Part shown: piece after piece, positions 25,401-40,400 of the stretch
How positions within the stretch are numbered: the stretch's first letter is position 1
Layout: each line of letters opens with the position of its first letter
Source: Fratercula arctica
Taxonomy: Eukaryota > Chordata > Aves > Charadriiformes > Alcidae
Length of the DNA stretch: 64,000 nucleotides
Direction: 5' to 3'
Assembly (NCBI GenBank): GCA_947846985.1
Contig: CANTUZ010000005.1
Location: 19,750,389-19,814,388, forward strand
Program-made: the position numbers and the translations under genes
Notes under the pieces: generated by a model
Database searches by the model: none
Seen by the model: the letters and a program-made list of their open reading frames with translations, nothing else
Told to the model about the DNA's origin: nothing

Positions 25401-28400
25401 TTTTCTCACTTGCTACATGATGTAAAGAAATCTTAATGTCCTCTAGAGGAAGATGGATGTAGAGGTAAACTGAATAGTTTCTTAAAATTTGTAACTGGTA
25501 CGTCAATTTTAGGTCCTCAGTAACAGTTGGCCTCTTAAGGAGAGGGTACTCAAGTACAACAGTACCCTTAATCATGCTGAACATAAATTATCACAAGTGA
25601 GATTAATTGTGGGAGATGTTTGGAATCATGCCTATGCCAAGTTAGCATTTACATCTTTAGACTCAAGAGCTCATGAGTTTTTTCCCAATATACATGTAAA
25701 TGTGTGTCAAATGATTTGCCTAACAACTGCCTTTCATTAATGGCTGAATTTTCCCAATGGTTTATCCTGTAAGAGTAGAAGTCATGGATAACTCCATGAC
25801 TCACTATTAGATTTTCGTCTTTTGCATGTTCGTTAAATAATTTGGGCTTCTCATTGACTTCTTCGTGAAATGCTACATTAAAGACTAAGCTGGTAAAAGA
25901 ATACAAAGCATGTTCAATCTGTAATAGTACAAGTAAAACTTGAGTAATTGTGTGCTTTGATACTGTACTATCATCTGTGATAGAAGCCTAATGAAGAAGC
26001 ATGGTGATTAAATGTATATTGTCGTCAATTCCCTTTGTTTAGAATGAAAATTTCGATGGTTTTGTAATTGAAGTTTGGAGTCAGCTGGGAAATCAAAAGC
26101 AAACGTGAGTATAAGTCTCTAGAATGCAATTCCTAAAAATCGGCTCTTTTAAAGCATCTTTTTAATTTGCCTGTGTTGATTAGAATTTGTCATAAATAAA
26201 TGCACTTTCTAGGACAACTGAAAATTGTTCGACTTATAGAGTGAAGTAGAATGAGCTCTCTATGAGTTCTCTTTGAGAGCTCTACATGAGCTCAAAGATT
26301 ACATAATAGTCTTCATAATGGACCTAGCAGACCACATTAGCCTTTCATACTTGAGTTCTGCAAGATGTTACCATTGTACAAGGGTGAAGAGAATACCTCG
26401 ATTGCATGCTTACTCAGATATTGCCCCTGGCCTTTATTTTAACATTGATTGGTTTGGGTTACTGGGTGAAACTTGGAATCATGGGATGCTTTCAAGACCA
26501 CCACATTTGAGTCGATTAGGAGACCTTCCAAACCTTTATATAGACATCTTTTAGACATACTGAAACTAAAACCAAAATCCCCAACCTGAAGCAAATCTAG
26601 GGAGAAACTACCTTCCAGTTCTTGCGAGCACAGTATATTTTAAACTTTGGAGTAGTTGATCTATCTTTTGGTAGCTCCACTATGAAGTTTGAGTGACTCT
26701 GAATTTATTGTAGCTGCTAAGACTAAAGGGCTTATCCATATTAAGCTGTTTCCTGAGATGGTCTAATCCGTTTTCCTTGAGCAAAAGCCCCTTGGCCCCT
26801 TAACATCTTGGACAGAGTCAAGGTAAGGCAAGTTTCAAACTGCTGCTTCAGGAGGAAAAGATGGAACAGAAGGTGTGGTGAAATGAATGATTCAGTGCAG
26901 CAATCTGAAGATTTTGTGTTAGTTCCCTCAGAAAATTCAGGCATCCACTCCCTAAAGCACAATATTCCTACCATCTCTCTATTGCTTAAAATGTCTGGGG
27001 GGGAAAATAGCGTAAAAGAAAGCTCCACAGAATGAACGCTTCATTATGGAAGACTTTCAACTTTAAAAAATGGTTACTTCAGGTTATTCTGTTTAGGGCA
27101 AATGTTATTGACTGATGGCGTATAATAGTTACTTCTAGAACTGAGTGTGCTCTTAATGGAGTCCTACATTTTCCCTATAAAATCAACACTTGGGAACAAA
27201 GAATTGAAACTGCAGAATCTTTGTAGCCTCGTCAGGGGCTCCACCATTTTTACTGGAATAAATAGTCCTTAAGATAGATGCTCTTGTGCATAATTAGATA
27301 ATTTGCCAGATTGTTCCTAACATTTGATCTCTATACTGAGCTCTGAACCTATTGCAATATCTTAATAAGACAGCCGACAAGGTGATATAAAAAATTAGTA
27401 ACCAGGTGATCAGTTTATCTACTATGCTTGCTGTATTGCAGTAAAATTGATGCTTTTCCTCTTAGTTAACTTACACAAATGTAAGGCAGACTGTAAAGCT
27501 CACTGAAGACCAGTTTAAGCACATTAGCATCAAAGTGCTGTATTGCAAATGACACATGTGAACAAAGCATACTTTTCTATTAGCTCCAAGGTGAGTTTAC
27601 TTGTGGCATGGTAAAAATGTTATGCTTTGCCAGGAGTGACGCTGGTTCAAAACAGCATTGCTTGTCCTATCTTGTGTGATAAGATCTATTTGTACTAGAG
27701 GAGGTACTGCTGTGTAGTTGTTCTAGCCTTCAGTACCTGAGTGTTAATTAGGTGAAGTAATAGAAGCACCACTTAAACATTCACTGTCTGTCTGTTATTG
27801 ATAGACAGGAGTGAGAAGTATTTTCCATAACTTCAGAGAAGGAAAAGGTTATTCTCATAGAGTAGAATGGTAACTGCCTCCCTCATTCTGAGTCAGTAGT
27901 GTTTGATCATATGTGGCCACCTGTGAACAAGACTTCAGGATTATCCTAACTGAAAATGTGAATGATGTTTGGCAGAAAAACATGAATAGAAACAGAAGTT
28001 ACGTACTGCACACTTTCCTCCTCTTCGAGACCAGTTTTGATTTAAGAGCTTCATTGTAAACTCATCTGTGGGTTTTTTTTTTTTTCCTCCCTTTATTGCC
28101 ACTCCCCAGAAATGGTTAGGGTGTTTAAGTTGCAAAATGTCTTATGTTGCACTTCCTGAATAAAGCTAATCTAGGCAGCAAGCTGAAGCTAGGCTTGTGT
28201 GTGGAATAACAGTTGTTTTGTGAAAGTCGGAGAAGTGCATCGTTACGTTAAAATTTTGTCTCATGGTGCTTGTAAATTATACAGCCAGTGTCTTCATTTT
28301 GAGATTGCTCTAAAACTGGATGGCTTGGGTATCCAGTGCCCCAGGGGTTTTCCCTATCAATGCTTTTTGGAGTGAACAGGTGCTTTGAACAGACCTTAAG

Positions 28401-31400
28401 GGGCAAAATTGAGTGAACTTAGCACCTTGGCAAGCCTGTATTTTTATTGCACATTGGGTGCTGTTACTTTGGGATCTCTTAATTCCCTTTTGAATAGCAG
28501 AGCAGTTATTCGTGATAGATGGGTAAGTGTGGATGGTCTTGCTTCGCTTGTCCCTGCCAGAAAATTGGAGCAGCCCATGACCTCTTTAGCCCACAGAGCG
28601 GCAGTATTGTAACATGATTCATCACTGATTTTCCTTGTCAGGTTATGTCTTTCGAAAGTGACAAACATCAGTAGTAAAGCATGTTCTTAACCTTGGAAGG
28701 GTGGGGGTCAGTTGTCAACACAGAGATGACTCTTAACCCTTTGGAGATGTGAAGCATTCATAGAAAAGCAATTGTGTATGCTCCGTATAAAGCATCTGTA
28801 TGAGCTGTTAGTACATAGTGTAGGCTTTCCTGATTCAGATCCTTCAAGGTCAAACACCTGAAAGTAGCTTAACCTACTTCTAGGTAAAGGAACAAAAGAT
28901 CATAATGATGCTCACAGTTTGCCTTCAAATTATTTTCAGAGCTGTCTGACAATACAAGGAGACCAGCCTAGCTAATACATTTTATTCCTATTATTTAGCA
29001 TGAACATGTTTTAGTTCAAAAAGAAAATAAAAAAACAGGTATTTTTTTTTTCTGAAATGCAAGGAATAGTCTCACATAAGCAGTTAGCAACACGTTATTG
29101 AGACTCCACACAGGTGCATAAAAATATCTGGGGATATGCTGCAGCTGCCAATTTGCCTTATGAAATGACAGAGTGGTGGTGTGGATCTAAGTGAAAAGTA
29201 TTTCACTTAGAATCATTATGGGTTTCATTTTTCAAAACTTGAAGTAAGTGGATAGCTAGCTATTAAATTAATAAATAATAAAATGTCACTCAATTATTCT
29301 AGTGCATCCTTTCATGTATCTGTGTTAAGGGGAAAGCTGTGGAAATGATTCCTGTTTCTTGAGGCAGGTGAATCCGCAAAAGAATCTGAAAACTTGCAAA
29401 TTAGTGTCCTAACTCACTAATAAATTGGATTATGTTTTAAGGACTACATACATCAGAAAGTTGGATTAATTGCAGCTGAGGCTCTCTTCTTGGTAGACCT
29501 CAGCTGAGCAAGTGTCCCCATGAGATACCTTTTTTTTTTTTTTTTAATGGCTGAACATGAATTTTGTTTGGATTAGTGAGGCATGATGACATCTTCATAA
29601 CACAGGCTCTCCCCATTGTCTTGATGTTGGGGCTTGAAACACTGAATTGTCTACAGACCTTTTGACAATTACATTTTGTATGGAGATAATTATAAGAGGG
29701 TAACACTGTTAGCTCTGTGCAAAGCTTCTGTAACCCATAAATCCTGTGACCAGCCTCTTTGAGAACCTGTGATCACTGAGTATTTTTAAAATGAGGCAAG
29801 TTTAGACACTTCTCTGTCAGCCCTATGCATCCTTTTAGAAAATTGTGGGGTTTTGGGTACTCACTTCAACATTAGAAATGAATGAAAATTCTTCCTGCAA
29901 GGCCTGAGGAGTTATCTAAAAAGACCCTTCAGTTTTCTGTTTATCCTAGCTCGCGTTACAGATGAAGTGAAATGCTGCTAAGGTGTTATGTTGCTGGCAT
30001 CCACTAAGACATGAAATTCTGTGGTTTCAGGCTCACCCAGTTTTACGTCTTCTTAAGCAGAACTAGAGTAATCTGGTTTTGTTTGTTTTGAAGAACAAAA
30101 AAATTTTCTAATCATTCTGGTTTGGGGTTTGAATTGCTCTGTGATACTCAGTAGACCAAGGTTTTAAGTTATATTATTATCTTAAATTATGTCAATCCTT
30201 TGTGCTGCTTTCTCTTGCATATTCATTTAAATGTTGATTTTTATTAACAGTCTTAAGTTTTATGTAAGAGAATTATGTGCCTAAATACAGCAGCCTGGTT
30301 TCATGTTAGATATCCTAAGCAGCCTCTCTGGCTGTTCATGTAGGGTCCTAGATGCCTTGAGTCTTACACAGCAATCCTGTGTGCATGCTTTGTATACCTT
30401 TGGATGTATAAAGTGGCATTAGGTTCTTACATTTAGATGCCGAAATACCACTTGTTCTATCTGAAGAACCTGAATTATCTCGATATGTGGTTGTGGACCT
30501 AAGTTTTAGGGGGTTTATAATGACCAGTTCAGGCTCCTGTAGACCTCTAATACAGTACCCTCTATAGTACTCGTACATACTTTGTTCCTATGATTTCTGG
30601 GAATAGAATTACTGATATACAAATGTCACTGAGGTCAAATTTAATGTGAGGTGAAAGACTGCACGTAACTGATGCTATCTCCTCTCATGCTGGCAATCAT
30701 TGCACAGTGAAAAAGTATTCAGCTTCCCATATTTTGTTCTAACACTAAGTAAATTAGGCTCCTAATAAAAATCTAAATCAGCCAAGGTATCCTGTGCAGA
30801 TGATACCTCAATTCTAATGTGTTTTGCTGCTTCTTATAGTTTAAACCTGATTCTTAATTAAATAACTGTCTTTTAGATAAAACTTTATTGACTGATTTTG
30901 CAATAAAATATTTCAAATTATTAATTCTTTGGCATTTAAGTTTAGAAATGTACATGGCAGAAATATTGAGATAACTGAGCAAGCAAGCAAAAGTTCTCCT
31001 GCTTATTTAGTTAATAACTAGACAGGATGATGTCTCTCTTTTTAATCTCACTTGTGGGTTTATTGAGTGTGTTTTTTCTCTGGAGACCTGGGTCATGTTG
31101 TGAAAAAGACATGAATGTACCCATCAGAGTCTCACAGCGTACATAAAAGCTCACACATTACTCTGATCGGTCTGGTATTAGCTGACAGATGGCACTGCCA
31201 TCACACAGAATCAATCTGAAAAACGTGAATTTTTTTTTTTTTTTGTCATCACATGCTGCAGGCACTTGGTATCATGCAGAAGATGACCTTCAGGCATCTT
31301 ATTAATGTTGGTGGGAGTATAGGAGCAAAAATCTTTTCTGGCAGTTCTATCCTTCATGTTAGTCCCTGAAAAATTAATCTATTAATCAAAGATTTGCCAT

Positions 31401-34400
31401 AATTCACTCCAGCTTCTTGGTATTAACTAGGCAATGAAATGGCACAAAAGGGCAATTTCTTCTTGAAGTAGACAGCTTTATTCTGTCCAATTTTCTTGAC
31501 AAAGCATAAATTTTAGGGAGTACTGACTACCAACTTGTGCAAAAAAGTGGCTGAAGTTGGAAAGTTGCAGAGTTCTGAAGGGTCATGTAACTGAAGGGAA
31601 GGCTGTAACTGCCTTATGTGTCTTCTGCAAGGCTTTTCAAATACACCTACAGCCCACTGTTGTGCACTGAAGTAAACTGTAGTACAAGGTGTCCCAAACA
31701 CAACAGACCAGCAATACCAGAAAAAGGGACTTCTGAAAAAAAAGGATTCCCTCAAACTGTAGCTGATGAAAATTTGAAGGTCTGCATACTTTGTAGGGAA
31801 CAAGATACTTTGAAATCATGAACACTTGGAAAATTCACCTACGAAATAGTAGTGATAACAGAAGGCCTGAAACAGTAGGAATGAAGTAGACCTTAATTAG
31901 CTCAAGATAGAGTCTTAAAGCTGCCAATGTTTTAGTAGCTACTCTGAAGTTAAGTTTGACAATGGTGAAGTCTCTGGTAAATATTTAATGAAGCCTTTTC
32001 AGGAAGACTGATTCTATTCCTACTTTCCTGCACCTCATTACAATGTTTAAAATGTCAGTAGCTTTTCTTTCAAAATTACCATTGGTAATATGGGAGAATA
32101 TTGTGTTTAAAACGCTGGAAAGCACTGTAGCGACACAGTAAAGTTTTAATTTATAGCACACAATAAATGAACATTCTGCTATTGCTGTTTGGGGGAGAGG
32201 GGAAGAATGTACATTTGATTTACATAATCTTTCTTGGCTGACAAATGGAAGGGAACCTAAATTAAGTCTTTAACCGTTAATCCTGTCTGATTTGCTAAAA
32301 TGTTTTCAGGGCCCAGAGACCTGGTTTGACAGGTTAGTGAGTAGATGTTAATGTGGGTTTCTTGAGTAAGAATCTGCAGTTGTCCAGCTACCCCTTTTCT
32401 TTCTGACCTCCTTCAAGTTGAAGCTAATTATTTTTTTGGCCAGAGCTATACTGCAAAGATTTGGTTGTGGGAGAAGTGGCTGTTTTGATGGAGTCTGGTT
32501 TTAGTTAGAGTCCTGTCTGCTACCTACAAAATAAAAACAGCAATCCAAACTGCACTCCTGCCCCTTTATCAGGCCACAAATCTCTGTCCTTCATTTACAG
32601 TTGTAGGTTGTGGTTCTGTGCTGTATGCCTTTCTAGTTTTAAAATACAACTGCTTTTGTGTAGTCACTGTTTTTGTGGGTGCGTCACTGCTTTGTGGATA
32701 CATTTTACCTCTGCTGGCTGACCACCAGTGTCTGACATCACCAAGAAAGGCGGAAGCCTTGAATTTAATATTCACTTGATTTATTTTTTTTTTCTCTGCA
32801 TCTTGTTCAAAATAATCACAATTGTTTTTCTTCTTATGCTTCAAAGCATTGCTATCTGGATAGCAAAATTTTAGGAGCTGAGGCAGATATGTGAAAATGC
32901 AGAGTGGGAGGGAGGGTGTTAGCCTTGTTTCTAAATGAAAAAGATGTTATCTTACTTTGCACCTATGTTAGATTCTTTTGTCCTATTCTGCCTCTCCTTC
33001 TGTCCCCTCACCTTATAAATAATTAAATTTAAAGTCAGCAAATGTTTTGCATGGTGTAGAGGTCTCAAAGTTCCTGTAGGTAGCAAAGGCAGGTTGTCAT
33101 AGAAGAGAGATCCCTGCTGATGAACAGTGTAGAATAATCTCAGTGCCAGAGGAATTGATTCTTTGGTCAAATTTATCTTATATGTAGCATCTCTGACATC
33201 TAATAAAGGGTGCACTCATACTGCAGTTTGGACATAATTAATTATAAAGGCCACTTAGCCATGAGACACAAATCGCTTGGAAAGAAGGCTTAGCTCGTTT
33301 TAATACTGATTATAGTTTTTGGTAAGACTATGTTATGTGGGAGCTGTGATGTGTATGTTGGAATCAATCAATGTCTGTTTAGCTTAGTGTTGTAATTTTT
33401 TAATGCATTCCTATGGAAAAGGATTCTTCTTTGCTATAATTGGTTTGTCTGAATCATGCCACTCTTAACGTGGAATGCATATGATAAGGAAATGGAAGGG
33501 AAATATGTTACTTTCCCAGAGTAAGAATGGTAGAAATACATGCTGCAGACAGACCAAAAGCCGATTCCTGTAATCTTTTGTCTCCCCCCAAAAGAGAAAT
33601 ACAGGTGGCAGTGTGACAGTTCATTGTCAAGAGCTGTTCAGCACAGCTAGCTCTCAAATTGTAAGCACAAAATACTGATGGTATTGGGAAAGTGATAAAA
33701 CTTGCTTTGTTTGTTTGCCAGGATTTTGAGAGTAATGGCTTTTGTAGCGTCCTTAAGAAGTTTTCATCAGACATCAAACCATTTCAAGGAAAATTAAAAT
33801 TTTCGTTACCTTTGGATAGTCTCTACGTTGTCAAAGTCAAGCATCATTACTGTGATGGATAATTATATTGAAAGATCAATGATTTCAGAAGAATATCTCT
33901 AGGATAATACTGCCTTGAAAGGCACAACAGTACCAACATTTGTTTATGAGAGTTCAGGTCTAATTCATTTTAACATGAAGCAAACAACTTGGGTGATTGC
34001 TTATGTATATCCTGCCGTTCCTGCTTTTAGCACTTTAAGCCTACTGCAATGGGTTGCGAAGTTGCTTTTTACTCGGTTCAGATTTAAGCATAGTTCTGAA
34101 CAGATCTAAAATTCTGTGCTAATATCATGTCTGACTCCCTTTGTGGATCCACCCTGCCAGTGGATAAATATGAAAGTTGACTTTGTTTTGAAAAAGCAAA
34201 TGACTTATGGAAGGCACACAGAAGGGCCATATTTATAGTGCAAATTGAAGGTAATATTGGACTCCTCTTAAGATAACAATAGCCATTAAACTTTTTTGTT
34301 TCTGCAGTCTGTCTCTGAAGGATTTTCTATTAACATACCCTTCAAATCAGTTTATGTGAGAATTTTTGAGTTTATTTTCCTATTGAAATGTTTAGAATAT

Positions 34401-37400
34401 GGATATGAAAATCAGCTTTTGTGAAAGACTTTAAATGATGCATATGGAAGGTGATACTTCAGATATGACATTGTCAAACATTTATTTTGTAGTTATATAG
34501 TAATATATTGAAACAAAAGGATTATTTATACAGAAAAAAACAGCAGCAGAAATGTTTCTAAATACAGGCTTCAGAAATATCCTTTGAAGATTGCATGTCT
34601 TGCTGTGAAAGCATCTTTACAAATTCTCAGACCTCATGTGTAGTAATAGAGTGACAACTTGAATCTATTCAATAGCTGCTTGTTTCAGAACTGTTACTGG
34701 TTCTTCTATTGATTTAATTCTTTTTACTGAATATGACCTCAAGAGATTACTTGCTCTGATAAGATATGTTGATTTTACATGCTAACAGTGCATAATTAGA
34801 TTAAAATAAAACTAGGAAACATTTTAGCCCCAAGGTGATCACCTGTTCCAGTAAAACTAAGACGTCTCCAGCAGTTCAGTGTTCTTAGTCCTGGAAGAGG
34901 GTAAACCTCTAATGAATCTTCCTAATTTTTTTTTTTTTTTTCTGCTATGATCATTCACTACAAAATGTGTTTGGCTGTCTTGCCAGCTGCGTGTTTGCAA
35001 TTATTTCTATAGCTACTTGTTAACTTGCTCTTGCAAATATGTAGCACCAGTTTTACTGCCTTTGCCTCTAACAATAAGTTTATATTTCAGGGATTTGATT
35101 CACTTGCTCGTTCACCTTTCTGAAGCTCTGCATGAAGCACAACTTAAACTCGTACTGGTCATCCCTCCTGCAGTTGCAGCAGGGTGAGTATTCCTATTTA
35201 GGTGGCAGGTTCCAGATGAGATACTTTCTTGTCTGATACATAATAAATTCAAAGCTTTGTGTATAGCTATGCAGCCTAAATGAATAAGAAATTATTTGAG
35301 TTTGATTGGTAGTCATGTCTTCACGCGTGTCGCACTGAATAGTCTTAGTAACTATGTGTGTTCATATATCTCTCATAACTTTTGATGTTGAAGTAACTTG
35401 CAGAGGGACCTTCTGTTGTGGTGTTAACCCAAAATGTCTGGTAAGAACTTCCAGGAACAGTTGTAGAGTTTAATGACTTGTTGCCAAGGAGTGAAAAGGA
35501 TGTCGTAAAGGTAGCATATAAAAGAACTTCTGAGCCTCTGGGCACAATTTTAGCTATGATAGATAATAGTTATTCTTTAAGTAAGAAAAACAGAGCTACA
35601 GGAAGGAATTATATCTGTAATAGGGCTGTGGGTTTTTAAAATTATTTATTTTGACTCTGTAGTTCATATGTACAGAAAATACATTTAGTAAGAGGATAAT
35701 ATTTACAATTGTTAATAATTCTGTTTATTTGTGCAATGATTTGAATCTGATGGATGTAACCATTTGTATGCTCTTCTGGCTCGACAGCAGTAAGCAGTTC
35801 TTATCTTTCACTGCTTACAGCAGAGAGATACTTACTTCCTGAGATTGTATTTGTTGAAAAAACAAAACCCATGTGGAAAATGAGAATGGAATTTCATTAT
35901 GTGTGGAAGGAATTTGAATCCTCTTAAAGTTTTTACACTTTTAGGAAAAGATTCTACATTGTCTCCAAGTGATCTGTAGTAAAACTGAAAAATCACAGTT
36001 TTATAGTATCTCTAGTCTTTATCTGGAAAGAAAATGGTACTCCAGTATTTTGGTATTTCAGGGAGATTGTATCTGGTCCTTCGTGGTTTTGTGTGATCAA
36101 TCAGTGAGTACATCCATGTCAGAGTGAGCAGATAGAACTGAAGACAAGGGTGGAAGGTGATTCAGAATACCAGCAGAGTGATATGACTTCATTATTGTGA
36201 TTTCAAATTGAAATGTGGGCTATGCCAATGCTATGCAGCTTTATTAGCAAGAGTTTTGCCAGTATCCATCTGCCAATTAGGTAACATTTGTTCACATTTG
36301 GATGCCCTTCCAGGTCAAAAGATGCATGGTATTCTTGAATCATGAGCATAGCTATCTGTTGTGCTACCTTGTGGAAGAGTGTTTATGGTATACAGTAGTG
36401 CTACAAGGATATACAAGGAATACATCACGCCTTTCAGAGACTTGTGATAGTAAAGGTTATCTTATCCTAAAAACTACCAGGTTCTGAATCTCTGTATTCC
36501 ACTGTCCCCTTTCCTTGCTTCTCAAAGGTAATCACAGAATGGTAGGGGTTGGAAGGGACCTTAGGAGATCATCTAGTCCAACCCCCTGCCAAAGCAGGTT
36601 CACATAGAGCAGGTTGCACAGGAACACGTCCAGATGGGTTTTGAATATCTCCAGAGAAGGAGACTCCACCACCTCTCTGGGCAGCCTGTTACAGTGCTCT
36701 GCCACCCTCAAAGAAGTTTTTCCTCATATTCAGATGGAATTTCCTGTGTTCCAGTTTGTGCTTGTTGCCCCGGTCCTGTCGCTGGGCACTCCTGAAAAGA
36801 GTCTGGCTCCATCCCCTTGACACCTGCCCTTTAGATACTTAAAAGCATTGATGAGATCCCCTCTCAGTCTTCTCTTCTCTGGGCTAAACAGACCCAGGTC
36901 TCTCAGCCTTTCCTCATAAGAGAGATGCTCCAGTCCCTTGATCATCTTCGTCGCTCTCTGCTGGACTCTCTCCAGTAGTTCCTTGTCTTCCTTGAACTGG
37001 GGAGCCCAGAATTGGACACTACTCCAGCTATGGCTTCACCAGGGCAGAGTAGAGGGGAGGATAACCTGTTTTTAATGCATCCCAGGATACCATTGGCCTT
37101 CTTGGCCACAAGGGCACATTGCTGGCTGATGGTCAACTTGTTGTCCACCAGGACTCCAAGTCACTCTCTGCAAAGCTGCTTTCCAGCAGGTCAGCTCCCA
37201 ACCTGTACTGGTGCATGGGGTTATTCCTCCCCAGGTGCAGGACCCTGCACTTGCCCTGTCACACTGTGGATAGGCAAAATGTTAAAGCTATGTATATGTC
37301 ATCGGTGATGGCCTTTTACTGTCAGAGTGAGAAGCTCCAAATCCCTATTAGTTGTTTTTAAGAGGTTTGGTGGGGGCTCTTGCCATATGGAACTGCAGAA

Positions 37401-40400
37401 TAATGAAGCATAACCTGTTGTAGAGGATTGCATGCAAGAAACTGTCGTCATAAAGTAATGGAGTATGTTGCAGCCTGTTCTGCTAACTGCAGAACAGGTG
37501 ACGTATGGGGGACACGTGCTAATCCTATGTTGTGATTGTTCCTTATCTCTGAATTTTACCAGGAGGTACCTCCTCCTGGTTATGCAGATGTGTTTGGCTT
37601 ACTGGGCTTGACTTGCTGATCATGATAACTGGGGAAGACTTGTAATATTTGCATAGTTGGCAATGCCAGATTATTTTTTTTCCAGGTTTTCTTTTTCCTT
37701 CAATCTGTTCCGCACCTTATGCCTGCACGTGAAAATTCAGTAACGTAAGTCACTCTTAAATAGAGAGCCATTATTAGGTATTTTTCAGGTGAGAGTTAGT
37801 AAGCACCTGAAGAAAAATATTACAATGTCTTATTTTTCTCACCTTGGGCTGTATAATAGTATGGACAGGCTCACAGCCACTATGGTTTATGACAGTTTAA
37901 CAGCACAGTTTCAGGATGGTGTTGTACAACCTTCTAAATTTCTTGTAGGCTGTCACAATCTTTCAGTGTACATTCATTTTCAAGATGCCAAAAAGGCTGA
38001 GAAAATGGAATGCCTGAACAGGTTTGTAAATGTCTCTCCTGTGGCTGTACTTTTCTCTGCAATGGTCTCAAGTTTTTGCTGAGTTTTGTGAGGAGGTCCA
38101 GTAGCACTAGGGAGAAACAAAGCATTTCTGCCTAGAGGTATCATAAGCTTAAATGCTGCCTGCTGAAAAGATTCAGGGACCCTGTAGTAGGTGACTAAAA
38201 AGTTGTCTGTGTGCTGAGGTCAGTTAGCATCTGCACTGTAACTGTGATGTTACCTCTTCTGTAGGTTAGTGATGGAACTCCATCCAAACTGATTCCTGAA
38301 CATAGGATATGTACATTCTACCATTTTAAGACTGTAAGCCCAGATTAATATCTACCTGTGATTTTGTTCTTCAATAGCTGTATGAAATCTGATTGCAGTT
38401 TGTTTTCTGTAAAACTATGTTCTTCAGGATGTTTTTTGTTGCTTTATATTTTCCTCTACTGCACAATATAGCTGTTTCATATCCTTAAAATGAAGTAGCT
38501 AGTTAAATGCAAAAATCCCTTTGCCTTCCGTGTGTGGCTGGCCACTAAATTTTGATAGGCAGAGAGGGAGAAGCAATGTGTTGAAGACTAGGACAAAAGC
38601 AAACAAAATAAATTCTATGTAAATTGGTAAAGTAGACAGTCCTGTAAAATAATACCTGTGCAGAGCCCTTTTTGTTAGGGACTGAAGGGCTCTGACAGCC
38701 TACCTGCATTTTGAGAAAATTCCCTATTACTCAAGCCCCTGTGTTTCTACCTCAGTTCTGGTGGTTTTTTGCATCGTGTTTTAGTTTCTAGCGCATTATG
38801 GCCTTAAGAAAGTAGATCCAAGTCTCAGGACAGCACTAGACTTAATGCTGTTGTTTCTTTTTCTCTAGACATGGTGGGGCTTGTTCCCTTTTCTTCTTTG
38901 TGCCTTGTATTTTCCATGGTCTTCCCATGTCAGAATACACAGTTTTGCACGCTGCTACACTCCAGATCTTGGAATGCTCAAAAAGGAATACACTATATAA
39001 ATAGGCTCAAGAATTTATTTTTCATCCACTTAATGTTTTAATGGTCTGACAGTCCAAATTATCTACTTGATACAGAAAAGCCTTATTAACATTGCAGCTA
39101 CAATCGTTACGCAGAGACTTCCTTTCTGTATGTGGTATTCTTGAGTTCAAGGCAGTAGTCACTTGACCACCACACAATTATTTAAAAGAAAGTTCAGGCC
39201 ATAAGATGCAGAGGATTTTAAAAAGGAGGAAGCTTTTAATTAGCCCTGTTTCTCAGCATGAGGCATCACATGTGTTGCAGGGGAGGTATGTTGTTCCTTA
39301 CTGTCATGGATGTCGTTGCATGGCTGTTGAGAGCCACTTTTGTGGCTGGTAATATTTGATTCTTAGGAAGCCAGCTTTCTTTGTTAAGACAAGGTTGAGA
39401 GTCATTCAGATTTGCTTCAGAGTATAAATGCTTAGGAACTTCTTCTGATGCATGGATGGCTTTGCTGGTAAAACTTCCTACTATGGAGAAGGTTTCAGGA
39501 ACTGAACTACGCTTTTGGCTTTTGTCCTCTTACATGGTTCCCAGTAAGCTGAAGTGTTATGTGCCTTATTGTATTAACTCATTGCACCAAAGAGCAATAA
39601 CTGCAGTATAATTCTTTAAAGACATGGAAACTAAGTCCTTAAAAATCTGTTTCTGGCTCATGAGATAACCTTTGCAACATTCAGAGACCATTAATACTCT
39701 CATTTCTTGCAGATTTCTGTGGAAAATTGTGGGCTGGTGTGCTTTTGTGTCACATGGATGTTCAGTGGTGATAACAAATACTTTGGGATTCTTGTGCTTT
39801 GGTTGTCAAAAAATAATGAGAAATTACTATGTCTTCTTTCCTGTCTGTCACTTACTCCAATCTTTCATGCTGCCCTCTTGTGATCTACATTTCATCACAA
39901 TTGATAGCTCCTTTTTAAAGTAATTTTCTGTTGCTATTAATTGTAGTCTAGTACAGATAAAGCAAAGCAGAACACTTCAAAACATTTTTCTAAAATGCTT
40001 TATCAGTCAGTTCATCACGTAGATACTTTTTAAAATGCTAATGCATGCTCTGGTAGAATTTGAGTAATTGCTGTAAACAGTGTTCACATTGAAGTGCATT
40101 TGTTCCTTTTGGTGGTAGGGAGAAAGTGGAGAGTAGTACAAACCTTAAGATTCCTGTTCATCATAATGCCTATTGACGTTACCAGATTCAGTCTCATAGC
40201 CAGGGGGGCTTAAGTCTGTTTTGTTTATATACAGTCATAGGGGGCTCTACAGTCTGGTCTTTCTTAATCCTGAAACCAGAGTTGAAGCCACTATAAGTCC
40301 TCTGGATTCTTAAAAACATTTTGCTTTGACCAGAATTTACTTTGTTATGGTTAACTATATCTTTCAGGACTATTTGCAGTCAAACACCACGCTAAGGTTT

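Noticed and set aside
26273..26554. 93-codon frame in CHID1 intron 7
   Set aside because: No recognisable motif, and the position is inside a well-defined intron with no flanking splice signals in phase.
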